NCBI GenBank assembly: GCA_030141605.1
Contig: JAQGDQ010000200.1
Location: forward strand, 332,501-396,500
Direction: 5' to 3'
Source: Tubiluchus corallicola
Lineage: Eukaryota > Priapulida > Priapulimorpha > Priapulimorphida > Tubiluchidae
Length of the DNA stretch: 64,000 nt
Below are positions 1 through 14,031 of the stretch, piece by piece. Made by a program: the position numbers and the translations under genes. The notes beneath the pieces are model-generated. The model was given only the letters and a program-made list of their open reading frames with translations, searched no databases and was not told the DNA's origin. The first letter of the stretch is position 1. Every line of letters begins with the position of its first letter.

Positions 1-1852
1 ATGCTTTTAAATAAATATATTAGGAACATTCAAATACTGAGCAGAATATTTTTTTGTATGCTTGTCTGGTTCACAGTCTTCAGATTTCTGCTTAAATATA
101 GCGGTAATTTCTGGAAAAGTTTTGTGAGAATTATTATTATTCAGCGAGAGTTCTGTGGCGATTATTATCATTATTATTGAGGCTTAATTAAATATTCACA
201 AAGAAATGCAAACAAAAATAAAGAACTTTTAAAAACGCTTTAACAATAAATCTGTTAAAAAACAATGGAACAATTTTCTACGATGAACTGGTTGCATTTG
301 TCATTTATAATAACTGCGTACTAATTTTTTGCTTCTAAGGTTTTCCACTTTTTATAAGAACGAACAAAAGCGTAAATACTTCTTGAACTGAAATACACGT
401 TTTCACGGCTACTTTGTGTTTATATTTTTCAAAATACCAATGGATTTTTCAGAAAAAGAGCCCCAAAGAACCTTCAGCAATTCAGACGACGCCTAATTGA
501 TGAAGTCTGCATTTGTTAAGCGCTAATCTATGATATTTCTTTTTTTAGAAAATTGCATTTTAAGTTTTTATTTCAGGTTGTGAAGTTGGAGACATTAACT
601 AGAGCAGTTAAAACTAATAATTATGGTTCAATGTAAGAGCAGTGACGGATTCAGCAGGAAATTATGACATTTGAGTAGCTACTAGTTGTTGCTGTAAACG
701 ACCGGGAGAAACACAGGTAAATTCACAGTCGCACACCTGTTGAAAGCCACATTGTGACGACAGTTAAAAAAGATAGCAATTCTAGATGTTCTAGATTCAA
801 ATGCAATAAGTACGATCATTACTTAAAGTGACAAATCATTGTAGTATAATGCACAGTTGCGGTTTTTTCGCTAGTTATGTTTTGTATTCGGGTTTTGCTA
901 TTTTTTGCATTATTTTCTTGCTAAAATGTAGTGAAAATGTTTGCATTATTTACACACATAAATAATTAATCACTGATTCTGTACATCGAGCCAGAGAATG
1001 TAATATCCGCTTTACCGAACAAGAGGGCCAATACGCATAAAAAGCGCCCGAGCCCCGATTGTGCTGCGCCAAGCGGCTACGTATGTAGCTAGAAAGTACG
1101 CGACAGCGTCAACAAGCAACTAGAGGTAAAAGATGGGCAGTTAATTCACAAAAAATTAACCATTTTTATGCGCTGTAGTAAGAATCAAGTTGATGTGTTT
1201 AATTATTATATGAAAGTGTGTGTGTGTGTGAGTGAAGAGACAGGGTGGACCGTTGAATGTTACGTACAGTACTGTACTGTACACCGATCTCGGGTATCAT
1301 TACATTAAGATTGTATTTGTTTTCAAATAGTGTAAATTGCGTTATATTTATAAATTAGTTGTCAACAGTATTACTATTGCTGTAATATTTTGTACTTTTG
1401 CTGGAGTTAACAGATTAATTATAAGACTAAAGTGGCCTGGCTTTCTCACACCCTGTTCAGCCTGATGTTTAAAGCATTTTATTTACAATAAGTGCAATTT
1501 CATGACCTGTTGACTGTTGTTAATATTTACACTTTTATTTTTGTAAATATTTGTAAAATGTGAATAAATAAAGAAATTATACTGTTAAAAATAGACCTAT
1601 ATGGGCCCAATATCTCTGTGTAACTGGCCAAAAGTACTCAACGTATCACAGTATGCGTGGCAAATTTAAATAGGCAAATCACAAATACATTTTAGTGATG
1701 AATCTAATGCATAAACCTATGTTTGGCCACAATCAGTGTGCATATAAGTGGACAGAGAAAGAAAATGTAAAGTGAAAAATAAAGATAAAAGAAGTTCGGA
1801 TAAAATATGAAAATATAGTGTAGTGGACAAATTTGAAAGAAAAGGTAGGGAT

Positions 1853-1937
<85 letters not shown>
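1853..1937. repeat. (GA)n microsatellite
   Basis: About 40 GA units. The open frames through it on both strands are repeat artefacts. Confidence 0.95.
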
Positions 1938-1941
<4 letters not shown>

Positions 1942-2292
1942 GGATGGGAGAGAGGTGGCGAAAAAAGAAAGAGAGAAAATGATAGAGGATAGGGAAGCTC
2001 AAAATAAAGGCAAAAAAGTTAATGCAGTCCAAACGTTTGATGGCCCCACAAGGCAATTCTGTGCAAAATCGTTCAGTAAAGTCCCACTGATTTGTTTATG
2101 GGTCTGCTGTTATCAACCGTTTCTTGATGCAAGAATTAAATGCACAATAAAAGTTTTTATAACGTCATTTAATTCAATTTCGGTATCATAAACATTGATG
2201 CATTTGGGCAGAAGTTCTCCAATCGTGTTACTGTATCATTAGATTTACCAAACATTTTGATGCATTTTATTCCTTTCTGCTGCCGTCTCTTG

Positions 2293-2347
<55 letters not shown>

Positions 2348-2420
2348 CGCCCTCGCCCTCGCCCTCTCCCTCTCCCTCTCCCTCTCTCTCTCTCTCTCTC
2401 CCTCTCTCTCTCTCTCTCTG

Positions 2421-2468
<48 letters not shown>

Positions 2469-2575
2469 CTTTCTCTTTCTCTCCGTCTCTTTCCCCCTTG
2501 TTCTCTCTCTCTCTCTTTCCTCCCTCGTTCTCTCCGTTTATTTCTCTCTCTCTCTCTCTCTCGCTCTCCCTTTCT
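2293..2575. repeat. (CT)n microsatellite, interrupted
   Basis: A long CT tract with CCCTCG and TTTCTTTCT interruptions. It is complementary in sense to the (GA)n tract 360 bp upstream. Long open frames here are not genes. Confidence 0.95.
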
Positions 2576-4473
2576 GCGCCTCTTTTCTAAAATGTTACAG
2601 GTTGCCACCTCTTTCTTTCAAAATCTGCTACTAGGACGTGGTTGTAGCAGTTTTCGTAATTTAGTAGATCTAACAAACACCAGTTTGTGTGTTTGTAGGA
2701 CGATAGACAAACGCAAATATTTTCATTGCCCCATAGTAAGAACAGACGTGAAATAACATGTGAGAATAGCTTTGCAAGTTTTGATTTAAAAACTATGTAC
2801 TGCTATCGAGACAAAAATGCTTGTTGTGCACTTGTAAAGTTTTCATTATTTATTTACTGCTATTTGCATGACGTTTTACTTACAAGTCACTATCTGTATG
2901 TAATTTGTTCATTATTAGTTCTTATTAATCATCCAATCACATTGAAAATTTGCGTGATTTTTTAATTATGTTTTGTTTTCTTATTTACATTGTTTTATTT
3001 AGATCTTTGTATTAACTTTGTATTCGCAATTTGAAATACGTAAATGTGTATATTAGTAGAATTTTTCCCTGCAAATACAGGGACTGTATTATTATTGTTT
3101 TTATAATAATACAAAATAAATATTTGTTCATTTATTCATTTTATTTTTATTTTATTTCCAATTTTTTTCTTCCCCTGGTTTTCTGTCACTTCCCATTTAT
3201 TGTAGTGTTGCCAGTTTGCTGTCAGTGTCCGTCTGTTTTCCAAGAACCCAGATTCAGTTTTGTTTATTGCTGTTGCTCTTCGTCCCCGATAATGTGTTAC
3301 TCTCGAGGTTAACATTCAATTTGCGATGTGAAAATTACTGCTGAAATTGCCGTCTTGTTTCCCACGCTTCCACAAACGTATGACACAAAATGAGGTCATC
3401 GTTCTGTGATTCACTTCCGGCTAATCACTTCCGTTCTGGAAACGCACACGTTTGTCTAAATTGAAAGGATCTGGCTGTTTTAGTTATATTTTAAGGATTA
3501 TTTTGTACTTAGAAGTAAACCTACAAGGTGTTCCAAAACAATGTACTACAAATGCTATAACTATATCACAGCATACTATAAGTGATGAGTGTACAACAAC
3601 ATACAAACTTAAGGCATACTAGACGGATTAACGCTCTTTCAGCAACTAATATATATTACAATATAATCTCTTACTATATGACTTAACACACAACCACTTT
3701 TTCTTTTAAATTTTGAACAACAAAAACCTACTTTTTCTTACAGGTTAGCCAATCTTCTGTGAAAAAAAAGGATCTTTTCTGAATTATACGTGGTAAGTAG
3801 AAATTTGCAGTGCGCGAACCGGTTATTACTTGTTGCTGCATGAAAACTCGATTTAATGCATGCAAACAAGATATTCGTGGTCTCAGGGCCTTAACCTCTC
3901 CTCCTTCCAGGGCTTCTGGTTAAAAGTGATGAGCAATGACAACGATGACAATGACCTGATGTGCACATTCCTCTCAGCATCAATAGTCAGGCAGTTATTA
4001 TCGATCAAAACTATAATTATTGATTGTCGTCATCGATCAATCAGTCCCTATGCCTTGATCTCAATGTGTTCTCTTAATAGATCACAATAAGCGGTAGTCT
4101 GCAAACAGCTAATAGAATAGTGAGGCAAAACGGTTAAGATCGCTTGTTATTTGTCCGTCCTGCATGCTAAATATTTTTGAGATCTTTAAATTTTTGAGAT
4201 TAAATTGTGTATATTTTGTATTTAAGCGTATTCATTGTATTACGTGCGCCTAACCAGCGTTTAATAGTGCAAGCTTTCTGCTAGGTGGATTTCAGTTTTG
4301 TATAAATACAAATACAAATTTCTTTTACACCGTTTTGTTTGGTTCACAATTTTTATATTTATTTATTTTATTTACACGTATTTACTCCTTTATTTCAGGC
4401 TTGAAGTCTGTAAACTACACTTAAAAGCAATGCAGTAAATGAAAGAAACTTACAAAACATACGAATTAGGCAT

Positions 4474-4855
4474 ATACAGGCCAGATTATGACCTTTGGGG
4501 CCCCAAGGCTAATGAAATTATGACCCCTCAGGTGGGCCACTTTCTAACTCGCTCGCAGTCTTGCACTCGTCTTGAATGTTTCTTACTCATGATATAATTC
4601 ATCGAAATCTACATAGCTTGAAGTGGACTTATTACATACTTCTTACATTAATTATTTAATTCTTTAAATAAACTAGAACAGCTATCTTTTGTTTGTCAGT
4701 CTCCTTTAAGAAAAGCCATTATTTTACTATTTATTGCAAACAAAATTAATACATAGGATGTATTTCAACACAACCGTAGTTGTTAGCAAAGCTTGCGGCA
4801 TCCTAGGCTGCAGCCTATAGGCCTACTAGCCTATAGAATAATTCGGCCCTGTGCA
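4474..4855. mobile_element. hAT-like MITE
   Basis: The left end ACAGGCCAGATTATGACC and the reverse complement of the right end, ACAGGGCCGAATTATTC, are imperfect inverted repeats of the CAGGGCCGGATTA type seen in hAT non-autonomous elements. Length is about 380 bp with no coding capacity. I could not identify a clean 8 bp target duplication. Confidence 0.5.
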
Positions 4856-7800
4856 GTTAAAGACGACGAGGACATAGAAAGACAATAAAAAAGTAAGAAG
4901 AAGAAGAACAACAACAACAAAAACTGTTATACTGTTATAGAACAATAGTAACAAAGTCATTGTTAGAATCGTCTATTCATCAAAACTAGAATAAAAAACG
5001 CGGAAATAAATCTTCGTAAAAAGTCACCCTACAATTATGGAAAATGAAAAACTCGTCGTTTCATTGCAATAATACATACTATCTTTAGATGAATGAAAAA
5101 AAAAACAAAAATATAAAATGAAGAAAGTATTAGTAAAAACACAGTATTTCCTACTATGTATAGAGGCTTTCTTGACACTATGCTGTTGCTGATATTTTCT
5201 GATTTTTTATGTTTTGGTTTATAAATTCGTTATAAAAATAACATTTACTGAGTTTCTTATGTTTTTGTTCTTTCTTTCACCTAAATGTAGCACAGAATGT
5301 TAGATTTGAACGTCCGTTTCTGCTTACTTCTTCATCATAATTTATTTTTTAATATTAGAAGCAAAATAGCATAAAATTAATGCTGTCATGTAAAGAACAA
5401 ACTCCAATGGTCTGTACAAATAATGACACCTGTAAATAATCTTAGCCAAGGTAAGGTTTACTATATTTAATTTTTTGCAAACTATAAGACAAATTATTAA
5501 CAAAACACGTTTTGCATTTTTAGTTAAGTTGTTACCGTACCCTTGCACCGCGGAAGAGAGTGTATATTATTGCATATTATGTCAATCGCACAAGGCAATA
5601 AATTATAAAGTACAAACCAAACTAAATGCTGTTAGTTAATGACATAAGAATAACACGCGTTTATTGTACAATTTGTACTCAAAGTTATTTATCCTTAATT
5701 ATATTTATATATTTTTTATCATTTTTAATATACGTTTTTACTAAATATCATTAATTAACATAGATCGTACATAGTTTTTTGAACGAAAGAAAACACGCTA
5801 TGGAAAGCAAAATTTTTTGGCAAATTAAAAACGTTTTGGTAGTAAGCATTATTAGTACAAAAATTACTGATAATTTTTTCTGCGTTCATATTAATATACT
5901 AGTAAGTATACATTGTTAATAATCGGACAAATAACAATAACAGCAGGTAGCAATTTTAAGTTATGATAGTTGCATATACTAGACATCTTGTGTCTCTGTG
6001 ATAATAATTATGTATGAGTTAAAAACATGAACTATTAAAACAAAAACGCTTAATTCTCTGATTGGCTGCAAAGTTTGAACCTTATTGTTTAAATATTTAG
6101 CAGCACATCTAATTTGCAAACTGTGTTCAAGCAATTCAGTGTGTTGGAGTGACATTTTATTCAAATGCTTACGTCTTAATGGATTAGACAAATCTTACAA
6201 ATACTGTCCTCTTTTGTGAAAACCTCGTTTGATCTCCATGAAAATTAGACTGATCGACAAATCCACGTCAAGTCTATAGTGCCTTGTTGCACTATACTTT
6301 AAACTCTTTCCTCACGATGAAAGGGTTAAGGCTAATCAATACTGTCCATCGCAATTGAAAAACTGATCGCTTGTGAAAGAGATGAAGTGAATTTTCCTAA
6401 ATCTCGGTTTATCCACTTTGCAGAATGTAACGAACTGAGCGGCACAAAAGCGCTTACAACTATTATAGTAGCTGTATGAACGAGACAATTTGCAGGTGCT
6501 CTTCAGAATAGCTTTAGAGCACCGTTTTTTTAATTATATTTCATTAATTTAGAGAAAAATTTAAAGAAAAATTTATGCTACTGACGAACTGTTAAAGCTA
6601 CGTATACTCTAACGTTTAATTACATACAGGGTGGTCTTCAGCTATGTTTCAATTCTGTCACTATCATCAACATTACAAGAAAGGCAAACAGTACAGTTTT
6701 TTAGATTATGTATCTCATTTTGGTCACTGACGTGTACTATAAAATAAATGTTTGCTGTTCGCTTATAACTGCCAAAATAGCTTCTCTTAGTTAAATCTTA
6801 GCTAAAAATCTTAAGACCCAAAGATTGTATTTATTATTTTTTAAACTGACAAAATAAAATGAATGAGTGCGACTAATAATGACGTCATCGTTGGGTACAG
6901 CTTCCAATGGCAATAATCATCCTCATGCATCTTACACATGTTTGTAAAGTGAAATTGCAATACCGCGTTGCTTTTAATACCGATAATAAGCACAAAATAC
7001 CATCAAATTTTAAGATCACAGTTTTAAATATTAAGTTCACTGCTGGGCTAACACACAATTTAGCGTGACTACTCATAACTGGGTTTTGTAATTTCCATAG
7101 CTTTGATCCGGTACAGAGCCTATTTTTATGCAGCGTATTTCGAAGAAGCAGGTGCTGTTCCCCATCTAAGTATGCATGGTTCTGAACGAAATAAGGGCTT
7201 CTTAGAAAATAATTTTTACCCTCCAAAAAACCGTAGACGTAGATCATTTTGAGCTATCTAAGATTCTGTACTGTTTTCCTTTAATCCTGCGAGACAAAAA
7301 CTCTTATTTTCATGAAGTTTCTCTCGGATTTCCACTATTGTTAAGTAAAAATGTGTAACTTTTTGTTAAATTCACAAAAATTCTCTTATGAAATGTTTGT
7401 GTAAATTTCGCACTCACTCACGCGTGCACGTACGCACCTAGAAAGTAAATTTCTTTCCTTCCGATATTTCAGCAGCTTTAGCCTTTTATATCCTTCACGC
7501 TTCGCTGAATTCGTGGATATTATTTCGGTCAATTTGAAGGAAGAGCGATAAAGCAAAGTATTACTTTAATTGACTCAATTACGACCGTACTAGAGGAGAC
7601 AAAGCGTTTAAACCGGTCAACAAGGTTTTAATTCTATTGGATTCGCCACTGAATAGTGAAGGCACAAATTGGTTCTTCGCTCGTAATCGCACAAATCGTG
7701 TATCTTATGGATTGGCACAATCGATGAGGGTCTGGATGACTTCTTACAGCGCTGACTGACAGGAAAGTGGACTTGGATTTATAAACTAGACATTACAACC

Positions 7801-9282
7801 CCCTAACTATTTCGTTTTATCGTTCTGATTTTTTCTGGATATTTTTGATTGTGTATCTTATTTTTCAGTGAGCAATGTTAGCATATTTCAATTTATTTTT
7901 ACTTTATAACTAAACTGAAAGAAATATTCCTCTTTAGAAAATCTATGTTCGTTTACTGAGAAAAAATTTTCTCTGAGAAGACAGTTAGTGTCATGCAATT
8001 TTTTTTCATTTGCTTTCATTAAATTAAATTTTACTTTACGATTTTTTAAACTAAAACTTACTACTACTATTACTACCGGTATCACCACCGTACTAGTACT
8101 ACTACGAAGCCGTCAAAGTATTAATGCTGCAGATGTCGTTGATGTTGATGTTGATGTTGGTAGTGCTGTTGTTCTTGGTCGTACAATTAAAACAGTACTG
8201 CGATATACAGTAAGCTAGAAATATTCGAGAATGATCCGTACAGTCGCTCAATATTATTGGAATGTAAGGAATAAAATCTTAATAAGTAATTTAAGTTGTT
8301 AATCTTTAATATTTTTGTCAAAATTTTAATAACATTGTACAAATGCGGCTGTGCCGAATATCATATATTGTTGGTATATGTAAATTTCCAATACGAATAT
8401 TTAGTTTAATTTACCCTATTATTTCTTGGTGAGTTTTTTAATTACACTGTTCGCTTGCTTACTGCCCTTATGCATCGCGAGCCTCACTTATTTCGCTTGA
8501 TTGGAAGCCAGTTGTGATCGTTTGCAGTCATCTATTCATCCGCGCAGACGGCAACCATGTTTTAGCTGGTCAACCATTGATTGAAAAGCATGTCTCATCT
8601 ACTAAACAACCACAAGATGGGTCGACCACTGGGGAGATCATTCTGTTTTGCATATAAAGTATGGCTTCACCCACTGGTGACGAAAAATGCCGATTTAAAA
8701 TGAACGGAAAAACCGATGAGTTAGTGTCTGTTTGGCAGTTGTGTCCAAGGACCTTTTGTCACAGACCTGCATGTGACAAAAGTGTCCACTCTGCAGACAA
8801 AAATACATGCAAACGAATATATACATTCCTTGATATGCTCATTAGTTTCATAAGAATGAGAGTTTCATAAGTTATAAGGAGCTGCATTAGAGCGAGACCA
8901 TTTGAGGAAAATCCACCAAATACCAGACTAAGGAAGACGAATGGAAAGAGTTCTTAAAAGTAGTCCAAACGTACAAAGTAACACAAATTATAAACGTTTA
9001 AAAGATTACAGTCCCAAAAGTACTTATCTCCTTTTTAAATTTTTAGTCTTATCTTGTCGGCAGCTCTAAAATGTTTTTAATTTTTCTTTTTGAAGTTCAT
9101 CCTAAGTGTTGAAAAGGTATGCGCGCTTTCATGCGAGTGACATTTGGCTGCTTCATCCTGTCTGGGTTCGATGCTAGCTCAATTTGGACGGTATTGTTCG
9201 TAAGCCTTTGATATTTACCTCCCCCAGACAGTGAATGTATATGAACTGAGACACTTCTGCCTTTAAATATTTTCACTAACTT

Positions 9283-9361
9283 CCCGTATGGGAGGTCTCG
9301 GGTCCAATTCCCGATCGAGTCATACTAAAGAACTTAAAAAAGCGGTAGCGCTGGTTCTTCG
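9283..9361 (+). repeat. tRNA-derived SINE (family 1) fragment
   Basis: It matches the copy at 58.4 kb from box B onward: GGTCTCGGGTCCAATTCCCG, CGAGTCATACTAAAGAAC and GGTTCTTCGA. The 5' head and the tail are not recognisable. Confidence 0.6.
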
Positions 9362-10303
9362 AACAGTTTAATCATTTATATGTGGATAAGAAATATTAAA
9401 TGTTGACATTAATCAATACCTAAGTTACATGAATAAATTTGGCTGTCAAAACGTCCGGATCTCCTATCACTTAGCAAACATGAAGACATTTTATTTCCTT
9501 CAAATAAATAGATTTAGATATTAGATTTCTTGGGTCTGACGTTTTGGCGTCGTCGAGATCTTCACTTTTGATCTAAAATCGATAAAAATAAATCGAGCAC
9601 AATTTTTTACTGCCGACTAACTGAACTATCGCTAAAATGTTATTGAATTAATGTTTTTAGTTCAATTCTAAGTACTTACGCATTCGGTATACTAGACGGT
9701 GATTCTTACATCAGAAATCTTCTACCAAAAGTAATAGATTAAGTGATTATTTTGCAGGTGACGTATGTGTGGGTTATACATTCAAAAAAATAATTCAAAT
9801 TTTAAGACAACCACAGAATTAGTAAACTGGTTGAACGATAGCCAAATGATTATTAAGGTTAAAAAGTGTGGTGTCGTGCATCTTCTGACAAGGAAGTACC
9901 CGTCGACAAACTGTCGCAACGTCATTGGGCACCAAACTTCAAAATAATCTTAAGTGAAGTCACCAGATCGATAAGATAACTACAGTAAATACAGTAAGAT
10001 TACTGTAGCAAACAGATAATTGTGCTTTCTTGTTTTTTGTACTAAAGGAGTACTGAGGAGTTTCCACATCAGATCCAGTTCAAGTCAGACATGTCGCTTT
10101 ATATTAGAGCATGCTTCAATCAACCACCAGGTGGCGTAAAAAATGAACCAACGATTTAATCATAATTATATTTTTATTACGAGAACAAAATAAAGGAAAC
10201 GCTTGAAAAATTTATAGCAATTGCCCTATGTGTCCATCTGCAAACTACGCTGCAAACTAGACGAAGGCATTTCTTCTAACAACTGGCACTATTTCTCACT
10301 TCT

Positions 10304-10510
10304 TCAAGGAGTATTTGGTCCCCCGCACTCAATAATTTTTGCCTTTAGTTCCTTTGCATCAAACGGCTCTGTGCGGCCATTGTACACTATCTCTAAGGGA
10401 ATTCCAGATACCTTAATCCAGAGGATTAAGTCCCGTTTTTCTTGGCAGCAATCTTTATCAGTATAGTGAAGACCATGATATAAACTGATTTCTGTAATGG
10501 CTGCTGCCAT
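10304..10510 (-). pseudogene. Unidentified 68-codon open frame, possible transposase relic
   Basis: The frame includes HYTDKDCCQEK and IKVSGIPLEIVYNGRTEPFD. The D-x-D-C-C pattern recalls a motif of some uncharacterised transposase-like proteins, but the match is short and I cannot name the family. No splice-consistent neighbours were seen. Confidence 0.2.
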
Positions 10511-12396
10511 GCATCAATGTGGATGTTTTTCAGTTGATGATTATAGCTGATGTTAATTTTTAACATGCAAAAGTTTTTTAGCCGTAACTTGAAAACCACT
10601 AAAATTATAAACTTGTACTTCGCAGCCAAACATTAATGTATTGCAATATCACACTGTGAAATTTTAACTTTGTAAGGCACTTGATCCTAATATTATTTTA
10701 GTTTAAACTTCGACATTTTTTTCTGATCCACACTATGTAGATACAGTAACACTGAATTGGTTTCTAAATTACTGAATCCATGATGTCATTTTTCTCAATA
10801 TTTTTCTACCAGGCAATGTTTCTTATATAATTTTGCCTTGATGTCTTGATAGTGCGTTTTAGCTTCTCTGTTTTTATTATAGCCATACCTTGCATTCAGT
10901 TTAATAATGCTATACTGGTATAATGTGACTCTTTAATTTATTTATTATTTATTATTATTTATTTATTTTTTTATTTTCATTGATAGATTTGCTCAGCAGG
11001 CTGAACTGCTGCCCTGTTCAAAACAAAATGCATTTTCTTAGTGGAGGAAATTTAATACTAGCAAGCGGTTATCTAATTCTCGCAATCGAAAAACTGTCAC
11101 AGATAATTTAGCCTCAGACTCTTACACTTATCTGATCCCATTTGGTGCGCTTGGAAGAGTTTTCTGGCGCAGACAACTTCGTTAGCCTGTTTTTTTGTTT
11201 TAATCTGTTGGATCGTGCTTCAATTTTAGGCCTAAAACCTGTTTAGGCCAAAATTTAACCCAGGTAACTTTATCGGTAACACCCAGAAGGGCAAGGAAAA
11301 AGAAGGTCCCATGCCCCGGACCGTCAGACTTGGAGTGGCATTCGATGTGACATCTGATGTTGTGTCTTACAGTCAGTGATATTCGGTGTGACATTTGATG
11401 CTGTGCCTTATAAATCAATGTAGTTTAAAACCGGTATAAGTGACTTTAATGACAATCTCTGTACATAATGTTTAAGTAAGTAATTTTATTACATATAACA
11501 CCTTCATACTTGGATAGTACGTAAACTTTTCCTAGGTTATACAAAATCAACGAGCAACAATAGAGAACGATTTATTCCATGAAAGTATTGCTCAGACAAT
11601 ACCAAATCTATCACGTCCAATTTGTTGTGGAAGTCCCGCAGTGCTTTCAATCTTTAGTGTATCGTTTGAGCAGTGAAAAACTGAAAATCCTCCAACACAT
11701 CTTGTAGATGTCTCACAAACTTATCTGTAGATGCTGATCAATAGCATGTTTTTTATCATCTTAACGTTTAATTTGAAAACAACACCAGTGTATTTCGTGA
11801 GGTTGAGGTCCATTAAAGTCCAGGCGATTCGGTTCGACACAAAGAAAAAATAATCGAAGAGTTTTCAAGTCGCTGCTCCGATAATAAACCACGAAATGGT
11901 GCGGGGTGCGCGGAGCTTCCTCACAAAGTTTTTGATAGATTCTCTTTTGTTTCAGTAATCCTTTGATGCTGATAAATAGTTCTGTACTGTTACTGTTCTG
12001 TACTGTACTGTTACACTAATGTTCTAGTCCTTTATTATTTTATTTCACTTTTTAACTGCCTTGTCACTCGTGTATTGTACTTTGAAGATTACGAAATAAA
12101 TAAATAATTCGTAGTTTCTGTACCCCCGTAGTAAAACGTTATGTAGTATTTTGTAGACAATAGTTCACATTTCATAACACTTCTGCTTTCCTGCTAGGTG
12201 AATACATGACATTCAAAAGTACGTTGACATCGTCCAATTACCACATTCTTGAAAGTCAATATGGCCACCTATTTACAACTACCTAAAAGGCAAAAAAATA
12301 TTTTCGTCTTTTGGGGAGGGGATCGCCATGATATACCACGCTGTTTCTGCATAATATTGCCGAGAAATGAAGACATTTGTGACCGTAACCGCAACT

Positions 12397-12483
12397 ATTA
12401 TCATCATCGTCATCACCATCGTCACCGTCATTATCATCAACGCTATTAACAGCATCATCATCTTGTTGTTGTTGTTGTTGTTC
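12397..12483. repeat. (CAT)n and (TTG)n trinucleotide tract
   Basis: Degenerate CAT/CAC/CGT triplets are followed by about six TTG units. The open frames with runs of His or Asn/Met are repeat artefacts. Confidence 0.8.
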
Positions 12484-13226
12484 AGTATCATTGACTGATT
12501 GGTATTTGGTTTACTCTAGAAGACAATAACGGTCTTCGTCAAAAAGGTGATGTCTGCGGAAAGCAGAAAATCCGAATTTTACAAGAAAAAAATCTTTCCT
12601 ATTTTCGTTCTTATCTATGTCGTTTTCACCCGTTTAAATGCAGTTACAGTTTTACGTACGTTTACCTTACCTCTTATTTTTGCTGCACCGTGCGATTTGC
12701 AACTGCACATCCATTAACTGCTTTGAAGCCATCGTCCCAGCCCAGTCGACTAGCGTAATTTGCGGATCTTTCGCTGAGCCTGATTACTAATTTGAGAGAT
12801 CCGGGATTCAAAGCAAAATCCTGATGTAGCCAGGCGGGATGATGATACACGGTTACATGGCTTTGGCTGCTGTAATGCCAATTTGCTCAAAGTCATTAGA
12901 CCAATACCTCTGGTTTGCATGCTTAGATGAATTGTTATATTATAAGTTCTTGTATTTATCAAATCGCCACATGCGCGAGCGAAATTGTTATTTTTGCCTC
13001 ACTAAATAAGATGGTTTTATAATATAAGTGATTTAATTTTCTTTTCATAAGCCATTTTGTATAACTGTCTTGAGTGTCACACTTACACGTTACATACGAC
13101 TTTAACTTTGAATAATATTCACCGATCAAGGCTACTATTTCGACATTCGCATAACAGAGTTCTCAGTAGTTTCCTAGCACATAACTTTCTGAGTTATCTG
13201 TTGTTTAAGCCAGTTTACTCACTGTT

Positions 13227-13227
<1 letters not shown>

Positions 13228-13298
<71 letters not shown>

Positions 13299-13300
13299 CA
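13228..13300. repeat. (CT)n-(TA)n compound microsatellite
   Basis: A CT tract to about 13275, then alternating TA to about 13299. Confidence 0.9.
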
Positions 13301-13562
13301 TCTTTTTGTAGTTGTCTGTCTTATGTTCACAAACCCAGTCCAGCCATTTATCTATCCTATCTATCCATTACACCGATCAAGGCATATATTTCTCTTAACG
13401 GATAAATTTTTGCAGTTTTAGCACTGTTTTGCAACCACCTTGAAATTATTTTTTTCATTACAGGAAATTGTTTCCTTTATTTCTCTTGGTTCTTAAATGT
13501 ATGTGTGAAGATCTTATATGTATATAATCTTCATATATATGTAAATGTATATAATATTTATA

Positions 13563-13640
13563 TAGGCCTAAGTTTGCCATAATTAGTTGTAAATTATAGC
13601 ATTAACGAGAAATAAACTTATGGCTTTTTGTTAGCCTGTT
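13563..13640 (+). repeat. Dispersed repeat, copy 1
   Basis: TAGGCCTAAGTTTGCCATAA through TAACGAGAAATAAACTTATG and GCTTTTTGTTAGCC. About 78 bp is repeated with few changes at 15961-16037. It directly precedes the inverted repeat. Confidence 0.75.
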
Positions 13641-13643
13641 TGT

Positions 13644-13938
13644 GGTTGTGGCTGTCTAAAATTCGTTACGGGTTTGAACCGCGATTAATAAAAATCTTCA
13701 CATAATATATATTTTAATAAATTATCATATAATAAATATAAAATATATATATATAATATATATTTTATATATATTAATATAAAGCTGAAGATTATATATA
13801 TATATATATTATATATAATATATACATTTATTTAATATATATAATATATTTATTTTATGGTAATATGATATATATATAATATGAAGGTTTTTATTAATCG
13901 CGGTTCAAACCCGTAACGAATTTTAGACAGCCACAACC
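13644..13938. repeat. Long inverted repeat around an AT-rich core
   Basis: The left arm 13644-13703 (GGTTGTGGCTGTCTAAAATT...) and the right arm 13881-13938 (reverse complement, about two mismatches over ~58 bp) flank ~175 bp of nearly pure AT palindromic sequence. The arms carry a box B-like GGGTTTGAACCGCG. This could be a MITE or a head-to-head repeat dimer. Confidence 0.7.
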
Positions 13939-13961
13939 GTAAGCAGAATATACATTGTTCA

Positions 13962-14031
13962 TATCCAGGACGTGTTCCGACTTTTTCAAGTTTCCTGTTT
14001 TTCAAGTTTGGTTTCAAAATTTAATTAATTA
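13962..14031 (+). repeat. SINE family 2 tail fragment
   Basis: Contains TCCAGGACGTGTTCCGAC, TTTTTCAAGTTTCCTGTTTT and CAAAATTTAATTAATTATGG. The same body is found at 42354-42470 (-), 42596-42690 (+) and 46575-46656 (-). Confidence 0.55.

Larger units (their letters stand above)
1..4473. other. Intergenic, no gene seen
   Basis: AT-rich sequence with the (GA)n and (CT)n tracts. A short GC- and CpG-richer patch at about 1000-1130 is not matched to anything. Confidence 0.6.
4856..13227. other. Intergenic, no gene seen
   Basis: Apart from the SINE piece at 9.3 kb, the doubtful frame at 10.3 kb and triplet repeats near 8.1 and 12.4 kb, I see only short random frames in AT-rich sequence. Confidence 0.55.

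Noticed and set aside
1733-2634. Four overlapping open frames of 107-125 codons
   Set aside because: They are translations of the (GA)n and (CT)n microsatellites (Ser-Leu or Arg-Glu runs).
11990-12111. GTACTGTACTG repeats followed by AAATAAATAAATAA as a possible LINE end
   Set aside because: No coding remnant or second copy was seen, so support was too thin to list.
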